64,000 bases of DNA, taken from Goekera deserti. GTDB lineage: Bacteria > Actinomycetota > Actinomycetes > Mycobacteriales > Geodermatophilaceae. Within the stretch, counting starts at the first letter, position 1. Every line of letters begins with the position of its first letter. Shown here piece by piece: positions 24,371 through 32,867 of the stretch. Below the pieces are notes generated by a model, which was not told the origin of the DNA, did no database searches, and saw nothing but the letters and a program-made list of their open reading frames with translations. Location: NCBI RefSeq assembly GCF_010685995.1, contig NZ_JAAGWK010000010.1, forward strand, positions 62,001 to 126,000. The letters are read 5' to 3'. The position numbers and the translations under genes were made by a program.

Positions 24371-25264
24371 TCAGCCCCCGAGTCGGACCGTCAGTTCGTC
24401 GAAGAGGCGCAGCACCACCCGGGGTCGGTGGACGGTCCTGGTCACGCCGAGGATCTCGCGGGGCGGACAGCTGAGGTCGTCCGGGAGCGCCACGGGGCGG
24501 ATCAGGCCGCGATCGATGGACGGCGCCGCGACATGGGTCGGCAGGAGTCCGACGGCGCAGCCGGTCTGGATCAGCGCGAGGGAGCTCTGGAACTCCTCCA
24601 CCTCGTAGCGGATGGTCGGCTTGAAGCGCAGGGAACGCGCCCATCGTTCGAGCAGGCGTCGATCTCCGTTCCCCGCGTGCCCCGCGACCCACCTGGCGTC
24701 GACACACGCCGCGAAGTCCCAGTCCCGGTCGCTCGAGGCGACCAGCGTCAGCGCGTCGTGCCCGAGCTGGCTGACCTGGAAGCCGTCCCGCGCGTACGGC
24801 TCGTCGTCCGGCAGGTAGCGATAGGCGACGAGCGCATCGATCTCACCCGACTTCACCATGCGCAACCCCGCCGGGGTCTCCACCTCGACGATGTGCAGCC
24901 GCACGCCGTCGGCGACGCCCGACAGAGCTGGTGCGACCAGATGGGCGAGCGCAGAGGGGAAGCTACCGAGCCGCAGTTCCTCGACGTGGCCGTCTGCCAG
25001 CTCGCCCACGGCGTCCTGGAAGGAGGTCGTAGAGACCAACAGCTCCGCCGCGGCTGCCTGCACCGCCCGACCGGCTGCGGTGAGCACGAGCCGGCTGCCC
25101 GGGCTGCGGTCGATGAGCCGCACTCTGAGCTCACGTTCCAGGTCGGCCACGTGGCTCGACACGGCGGACGGGACGTACCCCAGCGCTGTGGCTGCGTCGG
25201 TCATGGAGCCCTGCGAGGCGACCTCGAGGAAGGTTCGGAGAATCTTGAGGTTCGGGAGGCTCAT
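24371..25264 (-). CDS. LysR family transcriptional regulator
   Basis: 297 residues from ATG 25264. N-terminal winged helix-turn-helix (LKILRTFLEVASQGSMTDAATALGYVPSAVSSHVADLERELRVRL, in helices), then the periplasmic-binding-type effector domain (VEELRLGSFPSALAHLVAPAL, GCAVGLLPTHVAAPS). It is divergent from the aminotransferase-kinase-aldolase genes and very probably their activator, responding to a sugar acid or keto acid. The third-position base use is less extreme than in surrounding genes. It ends 17 bases after the convergent tRNA-Leu. Confidence 0.9.
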   Translation of the reverse strand: MSLPNLKILRTFLEVASQGSMTDAATALGYVPSAVSSHVADLERELRVRLIDRSPGSRLVLTAAGRAVQAAAAELLVSTTSFQDAVGELADGHVEELRLGSFPSALAHLVAPALSGVADGVRLHIVEVETPAGLRMVKSGEIDALVAYRYLPDDEPYARDGFQVSQLGHDALTLVASSDRDWDFAACVDARWVAGHAGNGDRRLLERWARSLRFKPTIRYEVEEFQSSLALIQTGCAVGLLPTHVAAPSIDRGLIRPVALPDDLSCPPREILGVTRTVHRPRVVLRLFDELTVRLGG

Positions 25265-25507
25265 CACGTTCTCTGAACTATTCGTTCGCGATCTTTCGCT
25301 GTACCTGCAGCATCCTGCCAGCTGACACTTCTGGGACGCCGGAGACGCTCTGCCTGGCCGGCCTCGCCCTGGGCCGCGGGTACGTCCGTGCCGACGCCGT
25401 CGTCCTGTCCACCGGGGGTCGGCACGCGGTGGGTACCGAGTCGACCTGACGACCGCTCGTCCCGACCGCCAGCTCTGCCCCCACCCTCGCCCGATCGGGA
25501 GCCCACC
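25265..25507. promoter_or_regulatory. Divergent control region of the LysR islet
   Basis: 243 bases between LysR and the aminotransferase. The part next to LysR is AT-richer than its surroundings (around TCTGAACTATTCGTTCGCG) and holds a small inverted repeat GAAC-N5-GTTC (25275-25287), a possible regulator site. A GGGAG ribosome-binding site precedes ATG 25508. No small gene is convincing here. Confidence 0.35.
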
Positions 25508-26683
25508 ATGTACATCGCACCTCGGTTGCAGGACATGCAGCGATCCGGCATCCGCGAGATCGGCGAGCTGGCCGGTCGCCTCGACGACGTCGTCCGTCTC
25601 GAGATCGGTGAGCCCGACCTGGACACGCCTCCGCACATCATCGAGGCCGCCCATGACGCGGCGTCCCGCGGTATGACGCACTACGCGCCCAACACCGGAC
25701 TCCCCGAGCTGCGGGAAGCCCTGGCCGACAAGGTCACCTCGGTCAACGGCGTGGCCGCCGGCCCGGACGACGTGATCGTCACCAACGGCGCGGTGCAAGG
25801 TCTCTTCAGCGTGCTCACCTCGATCGTCAGCCGGGGTGACGACGTGCTGCTCCCGAATCCCGGATGGCCCAACTACCGGATGATGGCCGACATCCTCGGC
25901 ATCGAGGCACGCGGTTACCGGATCGACGTGCTCACCGGGCAGCCGGACCTCGATCACCTCGCCTCGCTGGTGACGCCGCGGACCCGGGCCCTCGTGCTGA
26001 ACAGCCCGTCGAATCCCCTGGGCACCGTGATCGAGGCCGCCGGCCTCGCCGCCCTGCACGCGTTCGCCGAGCACCACGACCTGTGGATCGTCTCCGACGA
26101 GGTGTACGACCAGCTGGTCTTCACCGGCGAGCACACGGCCGCCGGCTCCCTGGAGGCTCGTCCGGAACGGGTGATCAGCGTCTACAGCTTCTCGAAGACG
26201 TACGCGATGACGGGTTGGCGCGTGGGCTACGTGGTCAGCCCGCCCGCGCTGCACCCCACGCTCGCCAAGCTGCAGGAGCCGATCATCTCCTGCGTCAACA
26301 CACCGGCACAGTTCGCCGCGCTGGCCGCACTGACCGGCCCCCAGGAGTGCGTCCGCGTCGGCGTGGAGACCTACCGCGAACGCGCACGATCCGTGGGCGG
26401 CATGCTCGGCGATGCCGGGATCGGCTACACCGAGCCCGCCGGCGGCTTCTACCTGTGGCTCGACGTGGGAGAGCGCAACGGCCAGGAGGTCGCCCGCGCA
26501 CTCGTGGCACACCACGGGGTCGCTGTCGCGCCGGGGCCCACGTTCGGCAGTGCGGGCAGGCACGCGATCAGGGTCGCTCTGGCGAACTCGGACCTCGAGC
26601 TCACGCGCGGCGTCCAGCGCCTCGTCGGCAGCGGCCTGCTCCCCGGGCGCGAGCAGGGCAACCGCGGGGTGCTGGCCCGGTGA
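25508..26683 (+). CDS. Pyridoxal-phosphate aminotransferase (class I/II)
   Basis: 391 residues from ATG 25508. Fold type I: YAPNTGLPELREALADKV, NSPSNPLG, SDEVYDQLVF, and the PLP lysine in YSFSKTYAMTGWRVGYV; the carboxylate-binding Arg is in HAIRVALANSD. It most resembles aspartate/aromatic-type aminotransferases of subgroup I. Lying directly before a sugar-acid kinase and KDPG aldolase and under the LysR regulator, it may supply or remove an amino group from a sugar-acid or keto-acid substrate; the true substrate is unknown. Confidence 0.9.
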   Translation: MYIAPRLQDMQRSGIREIGELAGRLDDVVRLEIGEPDLDTPPHIIEAAHDAASRGMTHYAPNTGLPELREALADKVTSVNGVAAGPDDVIVTNGAVQGLFSVLTSIVSRGDDVLLPNPGWPNYRMMADILGIEARGYRIDVLTGQPDLDHLASLVTPRTRALVLNSPSNPLGTVIEAAGLAALHAFAEHHDLWIVSDEVYDQLVFTGEHTAAGSLEARPERVISVYSFSKTYAMTGWRVGYVVSPPALHPTLAKLQEPIISCVNTPAQFAALAALTGPQECVRVGVETYRERARSVGGMLGDAGIGYTEPAGGFYLWLDVGERNGQEVARALVAHHGVAVAPGPTFGSAGRHAIRVALANSDLELTRGVQRLVGSGLLPGREQGNRGVLAR

Positions 26684-26757
26684 CGAGCCGGACGCCGCAC
26701 GGCCATCCGCACGCGGGATGCGGCCCCATGACCCGATCGTCACCTGGGAGTGAGTCC

Positions 26758-27639
26758 ATGATCCCATCCCTCACCGGCGCCGTGCTGTGTCTCGGCGAGA
26801 CGATGGGCGTCGTGGCGCCCATGGCGCCCGAGCCCCTCCGGCTGGCGGAGACCTTCCGCATGGACGCCGGAGGTGCGGAGTCGAACGTGGCCATGGGGCT
26901 CGCTCGGCTCGGCCATCGCGTGGTGTGGCGGAGCCGGCTCGGCAACGACCCTCTGGGTCAGCGGGTGCTGGACCGCCTGGTGGCAGCAGGCGTCGAGCCG
27001 TGGGCCGAGATCGACCCGGACCGACCCACCGGGCTCTACCTGAAGGACCCGGGCGCCGGGGTGCACTACTACCGAGCCGGGTCAGCTGCCGCGAGTTCGT
27101 CCCCGGCCCTGCTCGATGCGGTGCGATGGAACGACGTCAGCATCGTCCACGTCAGCGGCATCCTGCCCGCCCTGTCAGCCGGCTGCGCCGACCTGGTCGA
27201 CGCGGTGCTCGATCGTGCCGCCGCCGCATCGGTGACCGTCAGCTTCGACGTGAACTTCCGCCCGGCGCTCTGGAGCTCGCAACGGGCATCGATGTTCCTC
27301 CGCGAACTCGCGCGCCAGGCGGACATCGTCTTCGTGGGCCTGGACGAGGCGCAGGCCCTCTGGGGCAGCGCCGACGCCGAGGACGTCCGGCGCCTCCTGC
27401 CCGATCCTGACCTCCTGGTGGTGAAGGACGCTGCGGTGGGCGCCACGGCCTTCCACGGGGCGGCCGTGGTCTTCGAGCCGGCGCTCGTGGTCGACGTCCT
27501 CGAGCAGGTGGGCGCCGGCGACGCGTTCGCGGCCGGCTTTCTCGCCGCCACGTTGGAGAAGCGGTCTCTCGGCGACCGCCTGCGCCTGGCCCACACATGC
27601 GCAGCCCGCGTGCTCGGCACGACGGGGGACGTCTGGTGA
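26758..27639 (+). CDS. kdgK: PfkB family sugar kinase, probable 2-keto-3-deoxygluconate kinase
   Basis: 293 residues from ATG 26758 (GGGAG upstream; ATG 26728 also in frame). Ribokinase fold: DAGGAESNVAMGLARLGHRVVW at the N terminus, substrate region GLYLKDPGAGVHYYRAGSAA, FDVNFRPALW, and the C-terminal signature QVGAGDAFAAGF with the catalytic Asp. Similarity to KDG kinases plus the following KDPG aldolase makes phosphorylation of 2-keto-3-deoxygluconate the best guess. Its stop overlaps the aldolase start (GTGA). Confidence 0.85.
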   Translation: MIPSLTGAVLCLGETMGVVAPMAPEPLRLAETFRMDAGGAESNVAMGLARLGHRVVWRSRLGNDPLGQRVLDRLVAAGVEPWAEIDPDRPTGLYLKDPGAGVHYYRAGSAAASSSPALLDAVRWNDVSIVHVSGILPALSAGCADLVDAVLDRAAAASVTVSFDVNFRPALWSSQRASMFLRELARQADIVFVGLDEAQALWGSADAEDVRRLLPDPDLLVVKDAAVGATAFHGAAVVFEPALVVDVLEQVGAGDAFAAGFLAATLEKRSLGDRLRLAHTCAARVLGTTGDVW

Positions 27640-28331
27640 CGACCGGACGCCCGACCTCCGGGCGCCTGGACCGGCTTCTCGCGACGGGCGTCGTCGCCGT
27701 CCTGCGCGCCCCGTCCGCGGAGTGCGCGACCGCCACGATCGAGGCGTTGGTGCGCGGCGGGATCTCCGGGGTCGAGGTCACGTACTCGACGCCGGACGCA
27801 GCCGCGGTCATCAGTCGGGTCGTCCAGGAGCACGGTGATGCAGTCGTCGTCGGGGCCGGCACCGTCCTCCGACCGGCGCAGGCTCGCGAGGCGGCCGACG
27901 CAGGTGCGGAGTTCCTCGTCAGCCCCGGCATCGATCCGGTGATCTGCGCCGCGATGGCAGGCACCGGGGCCTTGGTGGTCTCCGGCGCTCTCACCCCCAC
28001 CGAGGTGATGCTCGCCCGCGCTCACGACGCGGACGTCGTCAAGGTGTTCCCGGCCTCGGTGGTCGGCCCCGGCTACCTGTCCGCTCTGCTCGGCCCCTTC
28101 CCCGGCACGTCGTTCATGCCGACGGGAGGTGTCACACCGGACACCCTGAGCGCGTGGTTCGGCCACGGGGCGGCCCTCGTGGGGGCGGGTTCGGATCTGA
28201 TGCCCGGGGCGGCGATGGCGTCGGGGGACATGGCCGAGATCGAGCGGCGGGCATCTCTCTTCCGTACTGCGCTGGACCACGTCAGCCGGGCCGGGCACCA
28301 CCGTTCCAGGAGGGAACAGCAGGGGCGCTGA
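27636..28331 (+). CDS. eda: 2-keto-3-deoxy-6-phosphogluconate aldolase family protein
   Basis: 231 residues from GTG 27636, coupled to the kinase. Class I aldolase TIM barrel: catalytic Glu in GVEVTYSTPDAA, Schiff-base Lys in ADVVKVFPASVVGPGYL, phosphate loop in FMPTGGVTPDTL, and GAGTVLRPAQA. It cleaves KDPG (or the galactonate isomer) to pyruvate and glyceraldehyde 3-phosphate. With the kinase it forms a short route from a sugar acid into central metabolism. Confidence 0.88.
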   Translation: MTTGRPTSGRLDRLLATGVVAVLRAPSAECATATIEALVRGGISGVEVTYSTPDAAAVISRVVQEHGDAVVVGAGTVLRPAQAREAADAGAEFLVSPGIDPVICAAMAGTGALVVSGALTPTEVMLARAHDADVVKVFPASVVGPGYLSALLGPFPGTSFMPTGGVTPDTLSAWFGHGAALVGAGSDLMPGAAMASGDMAEIERRASLFRTALDHVSRAGHHRSRREQQGR

Positions 28332-28463
28332 CGGCGTGGGCGAACGTCCCGGGACAGCTCCCGGTGGTGGTCGGTCGGCGACGGCGAGCGGCTGGTCCTG
28401 ACTGTCCGCGCAGACCGTCCGTGACCGCCCGGTCACCCGGGTTTGGGCGGGCGCCGGAGGACG

Positions 28464-28469
28464 TAAGGT
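28464..28469 (+). promoter_or_regulatory. -10 box (TAAGGT) of a probably leaderless mRNA
   Basis: TAAGGT ends six bases before GTG 28476 of the protein kinase gene, with no Shine-Dalgarno sequence between. Confidence 0.45.
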
Positions 28470-28475
28470 CCGCCC

Positions 28476-29711
28476 GTGGTCGCCGACGCAGTGCCCGACG
28501 GCCGGCTGGTCGCCGGGCGGTACACGCTGACGGCCGAGTTGGGCCGGGGCGGCATGGGCGTGGTCTGGCGGGCCACCGACCACGTGCTGGAGCGCGAGGT
28601 GGCGCTCAAGGAGATCACCTTCCCGCTGCACACCACGGCCGAGGAGCGCGAGGTGCTGCGCGAGCGCACCCGCCGCGAGGCCCGGGCCGCGGCACGGCTG
28701 GACCACCCGAACGTCACCACCGTCTACGACGTCGTGGAGGACGGCGGCGAGCCGTGGCTGGTGATGGAGCACGTGCCCTCCCGCAGCCTGCAGGAGATCG
28801 TGGACGCCGACGGCCCGCTGCCCCCGGCCACCGTGGCCCGGATCGGCCTGGACGTGCTGTCCGCGCTGGAGGCCGCGCACCGGGCCGGGATCGTGCACCG
28901 CGACGTGAAGCCGGCCAACGTGCTGGTCGGCGCGGACGGGCACGCGTGGCTCACCGACTTCGGGATCGCCTCCACCACCGGGTCAGCCACGCTCACGATG
29001 GACGGCATCGTGCTCGGCTCGCCCAGCTACATGGCCCCGGAGCGGGCGCACGGCGAGGACCCGCTCCCCCCGGTCGACCTGTGGTCGCTGGGCGCCACGC
29101 TCTACACCGCGGTCGAGGGCCGGCTGCCGTTCTCCCGGGGCGAGCCGATGGCCACGCTGCTGGCCGTGGTCAGCGAGGACCCGGAGCCGCCGGTGGCCGC
29201 CGGGCCGCTGGCCCCCGCACTGCACGCGCTGCTCACCAAGGAGCCGGCCCGCCGGGCGGGTGTGGACCAGGCCCGGTTGCTGCTGCAGGACGTCGTGGCC
29301 GGCCGCACGCCGGCCGGCCCGCACGCCGCCGGTGGCCTGCCGGGGACGCCGACGCTGCACGTCGCCGCCGGTGCCGGCAACCGGGTGGAGCGCTTCGACC
29401 GGCAGCAGCTGCGGGCGCTGGCCTCGGCGTCCCGCTCGGCGCTCGGCGCGGTCGCCCGGGACGCCCGGACCCAGGCCCGGGACGTGCGGCACCGGGCACT
29501 GGACGGCGCCATCGACCAGGCGCGGACGCTGGCCGAGCGGCGCGCGACCCCCACCAGGACCGCGGGGCCCGCGACCGGCCCGCGCGCCCCGCGGCGCTTC
29601 CGGTTCAAGCGCCGCTGGGTGGTGGTGCCGGCCGCCGTGGGCCTGCTGCTGCTGACCCTGCTGGTCGCCGGGCTGGTGCTGGGCGCGGTGCTGCTGTCCC
29701 GGTCGTTCTGA
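28476..29711 (+). CDS. Membrane-anchored Ser/Thr protein kinase (Hanks type)
   Basis: 411 residues from GTG 28476. Kinase domain about 14-275: glycine loop LGRGGMGVVWRA, ATP Lys in REVALKEI, catalytic loop IVHRDVKPANVLV, metal Asp in LTDFGIAS and SYMAPERAHG. A basic linker follows, then one membrane span near the C terminus (VVVPAAVGLLLLTLLVAGLVLGAVLL, about 382-407) with only a few residues outside, so it has no extracellular sensor such as PASTA repeats. Substrates unknown. Convergent with rdgB. Confidence 0.92.
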   Translation: MVADAVPDGRLVAGRYTLTAELGRGGMGVVWRATDHVLEREVALKEITFPLHTTAEEREVLRERTRREARAAARLDHPNVTTVYDVVEDGGEPWLVMEHVPSRSLQEIVDADGPLPPATVARIGLDVLSALEAAHRAGIVHRDVKPANVLVGADGHAWLTDFGIASTTGSATLTMDGIVLGSPSYMAPERAHGEDPLPPVDLWSLGATLYTAVEGRLPFSRGEPMATLLAVVSEDPEPPVAAGPLAPALHALLTKEPARRAGVDQARLLLQDVVAGRTPAGPHAAGGLPGTPTLHVAAGAGNRVERFDRQQLRALASASRSALGAVARDARTQARDVRHRALDGAIDQARTLAERRATPTRTAGPATGPRAPRRFRFKRRWVVVPAAVGLLLLTLLVAGLVLGAVLLSRSF

Positions 29712-29720
29712 GCCGGCCGG

Positions 29721-30332
29721 TCAGCGGCCGGTGAGCACCTCGGCCAGCACCGGCACCAGTGCGGCGAACGCCTGCCCGCGGTGGCTCATCGCGTCCTTGT
29801 CCGTGGGCGCCAGCTCGGCGGCGGTGACGTCCAGCCCGGCCGGTGCGAACACCGGGTCGTAGCCGAAGCCGTTGCTGCCGCGCGGCTCGCGGACGACGAC
29901 GCCGCGCCAGCGGCGCTCCAGCACGTGCTCCCGGCCGTCCGGGGTGACCAGCGCCGCCGCGCACACGAACGCCCCGCCACGGCGCTCGTCGGGCACGTCG
30001 GTGATCTGGGCGAGCAGCAGGGCGGTGTTGGCCGGGTCGTCGCCGTGCCGGCCGGCCCAGCGCGCGGAGAGGATCCCCGGCATCCCGTTGAGCGCGTCGA
30101 CGGTCAGCCCGGAGTCGTCGGCCACCGCCGGCAGGCCGGTCCAGCGCACCGCCTCACGGGCCTTGAGCAGCGCGTTCTCCTCGAAGGTGGCGCCCGTCTC
30201 CGGCACCTCGGGGTACTCCGGCACGTCCCGCAGGCCGATCACCTCGACGCCGGGGACGGCGGTGGCCAGCATCCGCTGCAGCTCGACGAGCTTGCCGGCG
30301 TTGCGGGTGGCCAGCAGCAGCCGGGTGCTCAT
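29721..30332 (-). CDS. rdgB: XTP/dITP diphosphatase
   Basis: 203 residues from ATG 30332, overlapping the rph stop (ATGA). It removes inosine and xanthosine triphosphates from the nucleotide pool. Motifs: [13 protein letters not shown] at the N terminus, [27 protein letters not shown] and [11 protein letters not shown]. Standard length. rph-rdgB coupling is conserved across actinobacteria (Rv1340-Rv1341 in M. tuberculosis). Confidence 0.96.
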   Translation of the reverse strand: MSTRLLLATRNAGKLVELQRMLATAVPGVEVIGLRDVPEYPEVPETGATFEENALLKAREAVRWTGLPAVADDSGLTVDALNGMPGILSARWAGRHGDDPANTALLLAQITDVPDERRGGAFVCAAALVTPDGREHVLERRWRGVVVREPRGSNGFGYDPVFAPAGLDVTAAELAPTDKDAMSHRGQAFAALVPVLAEVLTGR

Positions 30333-31066
30333 CGGGTGGGCACCGGCGCTGCGAGCGCCTCGGTCTGGGCCCGGGTGAGGTCGGCGCACCCGGCGACGGC
30401 CAGGTCGAGCAGCTGGTCCAGGGTGGCCCGGTCGAACACGGCGCCCTCGGCCGTGCCCTGCACCTCGACAAACCCGCCGCTGCCGGTGCAGACCACGTTC
30501 ATGTCGGTGCCGGCCTTCACGTCCTCCTCGTAGGCGAGGTCCAGGCGCGGCTCGCCGTCGACCACCCCGACGCTGACCGCGGCCACCGACTCGACCAGCG
30601 GCGCGGGCCTGCTGAGCTTCCCCCGCCCACCCAGCCACGTCACCGCGTCGGCGAGCGCCACGTAGGCGCCGGTGATCGCCGCGGTGCGGGTGCCGCCGTC
30701 GGCCTGCAGCACGTCGCAGTCCAGCGCGACGCTGTTCTCCCCCAGGGCGGCGAGGTCGATCGACGCCCGCAGGGAACGGCCGATCAGCCGGCTGATCTCG
30801 TGCGTGCGGCCACCGATCTTGCCCCGCACCGACTCCCGGTCGTTCCGGGTGTGGGTGGCCCGGGGCAGCATCGAGTACTCGGCGGTGACCCAGCCCAGAC
30901 CGGAGCCGCGCCGCCAGCGCGGCACGCCCTCGGTGACGCTGGCCGCGCAGAGCACCCGGGTGCGGCCGAACTCGACGAGCACCGAGCCCTCGGCGTGGTC
31001 GAGCCAGTTGCGGGTGATGGTCACCGGGCGGAGCTGGTCGGCCGAACGGCCGTCGGGGCGGGTCAC
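30329..31066 (-). CDS. rph: Ribonuclease PH
   Basis: 245 residues from GTG 31066. Phosphate-dependent 3'-exonuclease that trims tRNA precursors. Hallmarks: [15 protein letters not shown] at the start, [21 protein letters not shown] and [15 protein letters not shown], then [23 protein letters not shown] in two blocks. A TACCCT box eight bases before the start suggests a leaderless message. Downstream rdgB is translationally coupled. Confidence 0.97.
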   Translation of the reverse strand: MTRPDGRSADQLRPVTITRNWLDHAEGSVLVEFGRTRVLCAASVTEGVPRWRRGSGLGWVTAEYSMLPRATHTRNDRESVRGKIGGRTHEISRLIGRSLRASIDLAALGENSVALDCDVLQADGGTRTAAITGAYVALADAVTWLGGRGKLSRPAPLVESVAAVSVGVVDGEPRLDLAYEEDVKAGTDMNVVCTGSGGFVEVQGTAEGAVFDRATLDQLLDLAVAGCADLTRAQTEALAAPVPTR

Positions 31067-31074
31067 GTGCGCCG

Positions 31075-31080
31075 AGGGTA
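31075..31080 (-). promoter_or_regulatory. -10 box (TACCCT) of rph
   Basis: On the minus strand TACCCT is separated from GTG 31066 by eight bases without a ribosome-binding site, consistent with leaderless rph-rdgB mRNA. Confidence 0.4.
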
Positions 31081-31124
31081 GTGGTCGCCCTGCGGGCCGC
31101 CCGCCGCCCTGTCAGGCTCGCGCC

Positions 31125-31529
31125 ATGCGATCGGAACTGCGCCGCGTGCGCACCGGGGCCGACCCGGTGGTGGTCGACCTGACCGACGAGTGCGCCGAGT
31201 TCGTCGCCGACCAGGGCGACGGCCTGTTCCAGCTCTTCGTGCCGCACGCGACGGCCGGCATCGCGATCATCGAGACCGGCGCCGGCAGCGACGACGACCT
31301 GCTGCGCCAGCTCGACGAGCTGCTGCCCCGCGACGACCGCTGGCGGCACCGGCACGGCGCGGCGGGCCACGGCCGGGACCACGTACTGCCCGCCTTCGTG
31401 CCCCCGCACGCCACCGTGCCGGTGCTCGAGGGCCGGATGGCGCTGGGCACGTGGCAGCGGATCTGCTTGGTGGACACCAACGTGGACAACCCCGAGCGGC
31501 ACGTGCGGCTGACGTTCCTGCCCGGCTGA
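31125..31529 (+). CDS. YjbQ family protein (UPF0047)
   Basis: 134 residues from ATG 31125, divergent from rph. Diagnostic stretches are GDGLFQLFVPHATAGIAIIETG, with the conserved His, and the C-terminal WQRICLVDTNVDNPERHVRLTFLPG. YjbQ proteins are trimeric and some have thiamin-phosphate synthase side activity; the natural role is not settled. A CAGGCT box lies six bases before the start. Typical length. Confidence 0.88.
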   Translation: MRSELRRVRTGADPVVVDLTDECAEFVADQGDGLFQLFVPHATAGIAIIETGAGSDDDLLRQLDELLPRDDRWRHRHGAAGHGRDHVLPAFVPPHATVPVLEGRMALGTWQRICLVDTNVDNPERHVRLTFLPG

Positions 31530-31598
31530 GGCACCCGCCGGGGTCACCCGGACGACGCCCTGAACAGGAACGTCACCGGCGACCGGCAGAATGACGGC

Positions 31599-32090
31599 AT
31601 GACCGAGACCACGGACACCGCGCCCACCCGGCTGAGCCCCGGCGACCCGGCGCCCGAGTTCACCCTGCCCGACGCCGACGGCAACCCGGTCGCCCTGGCC
31701 GACCGGCGCGGGCGGCGCGTGATCGTGTACTGCTACCCCGCCGCGCTGACCCCCGGCTGCACCACGCAGGCCGTCGACTTCACCGCCGCCGCGGGCGACC
31801 TCGCCGAGGCCGGGCTGGACATCATCGGCATCTCCCCCGACCCGCCGGCCAAGCTGATGACCTTCCGGGAGAAGGAGGGCCTGGACATCACCCTCGTCTC
31901 CGACGAGGACAAGTCCGTGCTCGCCGCCTACGGCGCCTTCGGGCCGAAGAAGCTGTACGGCAAGGAGGTCGTCGGGGTCATCCGCTCGACGTTCGTGATC
32001 GACGCCGACGGCCGGGTGGAGAAGGCCGCCTACAACGTCAAGGCCACCGGGCACGTCGCGAAGCTGCGCCGGGACCTCGGCCTGGACTGA
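31599..32090 (+). CDS. bcp: Thioredoxin-dependent thiol peroxidase (Bcp/PrxQ)
   Basis: 163 residues from ATG 31599. It reduces hydroperoxides with electrons from thioredoxin. The peroxidatic Cys54 is in YPAALTPGCTTQAVDF; the catalytic Thr (ALTPGC) is present. The E. coli-type resolving Cys five residues later is absent, although Cys45 lies nearby (VYCYPAAL), so the mechanism may be one-Cys. A CAGAAT box six bases before the start again suggests a leaderless message. A repeat-type terminator follows. Confidence 0.93.
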   Translation: MTETTDTAPTRLSPGDPAPEFTLPDADGNPVALADRRGRRVIVYCYPAALTPGCTTQAVDFTAAAGDLAEAGLDIIGISPDPPAKLMTFREKEGLDITLVSDEDKSVLAAYGAFGPKKLYGKEVVGVIRSTFVIDADGRVEKAAYNVKATGHVAKLRRDLGLD

Positions 32091-32097
32091 GCGGCCA

Positions 32098-32141
32098 CCC
32101 CCTCGCCCCCCACCCCTCGCAGGCCGGCCCCTGCGAGGGGG
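32098..32141. repeat. Terminator-like repeat R5
   Basis: The outer stem CCCCCTCGC (32098-32106) / GCGAGGGGG (32133-32141) encloses a core that begins CCCCAC and ends CGGCCCCT, like the core of the other members (36.1, 37.6, 49.1, 49.2 kb, read in the opposite orientation). An alternative 11-base hairpin (32113-32123 with 32130-32140) can form with the same right arm. It lies eight bases after the bcp stop. Confidence 0.6.
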
Positions 32142-32184
32142 CCGGGCGGTCGCCGCGAGGGAGCCGGCGGGCGGCCCGACAGCC

Positions 32185-32760
32185 TCACGTGGTCCAGGTA
32201 CCCGGCCGGGGCTGGCAGTCCGGGCCGCACGGCCAGCCGGGGTCCCACGGGAACGAGCCGTCGGTGTGCGCCCAGGTGAGCTGCAGCGCCGGGACCGAGT
32301 ACTCGTCGGGCCGGCAGTAGAACTCGTTGGCCCGGACGACGACGTCGCCGGGGTTGGGCAGGTGTTCCACCACCAGCCCGCCCGGCCGGCCCGGCAGGTC
32401 GATCTGCTCGCCCGGCAGCAGGTCCCGACCGGCGACCACCAGCCGGGCCGTGGTGTCGAGCAGGTCGTGGCCCTCGTCCGGCCCCACCCCGACGACGACC
32501 AGCTCGGGGTGCCCCAGGCCGAACAGGCCCACGGTGTAGCCGAACGCGGGTCCCCCGGCGGACGACATGGGGTGCTCCGGGTCGTCGTCCCACCCCACGT
32601 CCCCGTCGTCGCCGGGTACCAGGTCCCAGTCGTCGGGTCCCGCGTCCCACGGATCGCAGCGGTCGACGTGCACGACGGTGAAGCGGTGCCGGCGGACCAG
32701 CTGGGCGGTGTGCGCACCAGCCTGGTCGAGGAAGGCGGTGATCTGCGGGTGGGGGTCCAT
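32185..32760 (-). CDS. DUF4262 domain protein
   Basis: 191 residues from ATG 32760. The DUF4262 pattern is visible as FGYTVGLFGLGHPELVVVGVG, followed by LLDTTARLVVAG and the strand-rich region NEFYCRPDEYSVPALQLTWAHTDGSFPWDPGW. The family is widespread in actinobacteria and of unknown function. No signal peptide or membrane span. It is downstream of the LigD-like gene on the same strand, about 100 bases away. Confidence 0.8.
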   Translation of the reverse strand: MDPHPQITAFLDQAGAHTAQLVRRHRFTVVHVDRCDPWDAGPDDWDLVPGDDGDVGWDDDPEHPMSSAGGPAFGYTVGLFGLGHPELVVVGVGPDEGHDLLDTTARLVVAGRDLLPGEQIDLPGRPGGLVVEHLPNPGDVVVRANEFYCRPDEYSVPALQLTWAHTDGSFPWDPGWPCGPDCQPRPGTWTT

Positions 32761-32867
32761 GCCCCGAGCCTGGTCCGCGGCCCGCTGCGCCGGTGCTGGA
32801 CGGGAGCACCTGTGGACGGGCGCACCACCTGGGGACGCCGGGGCCGGTCCTGTCGGTGGGTCGTGCT

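Noticed and set aside
24355-28475. An integrated phage or plasmid at tRNA-Leu
   Set aside because: No integrase, relaxase or phage gene, and no second copy of the tRNA 3' end was seen. Only the weaker idea of an acquired metabolic islet is kept.
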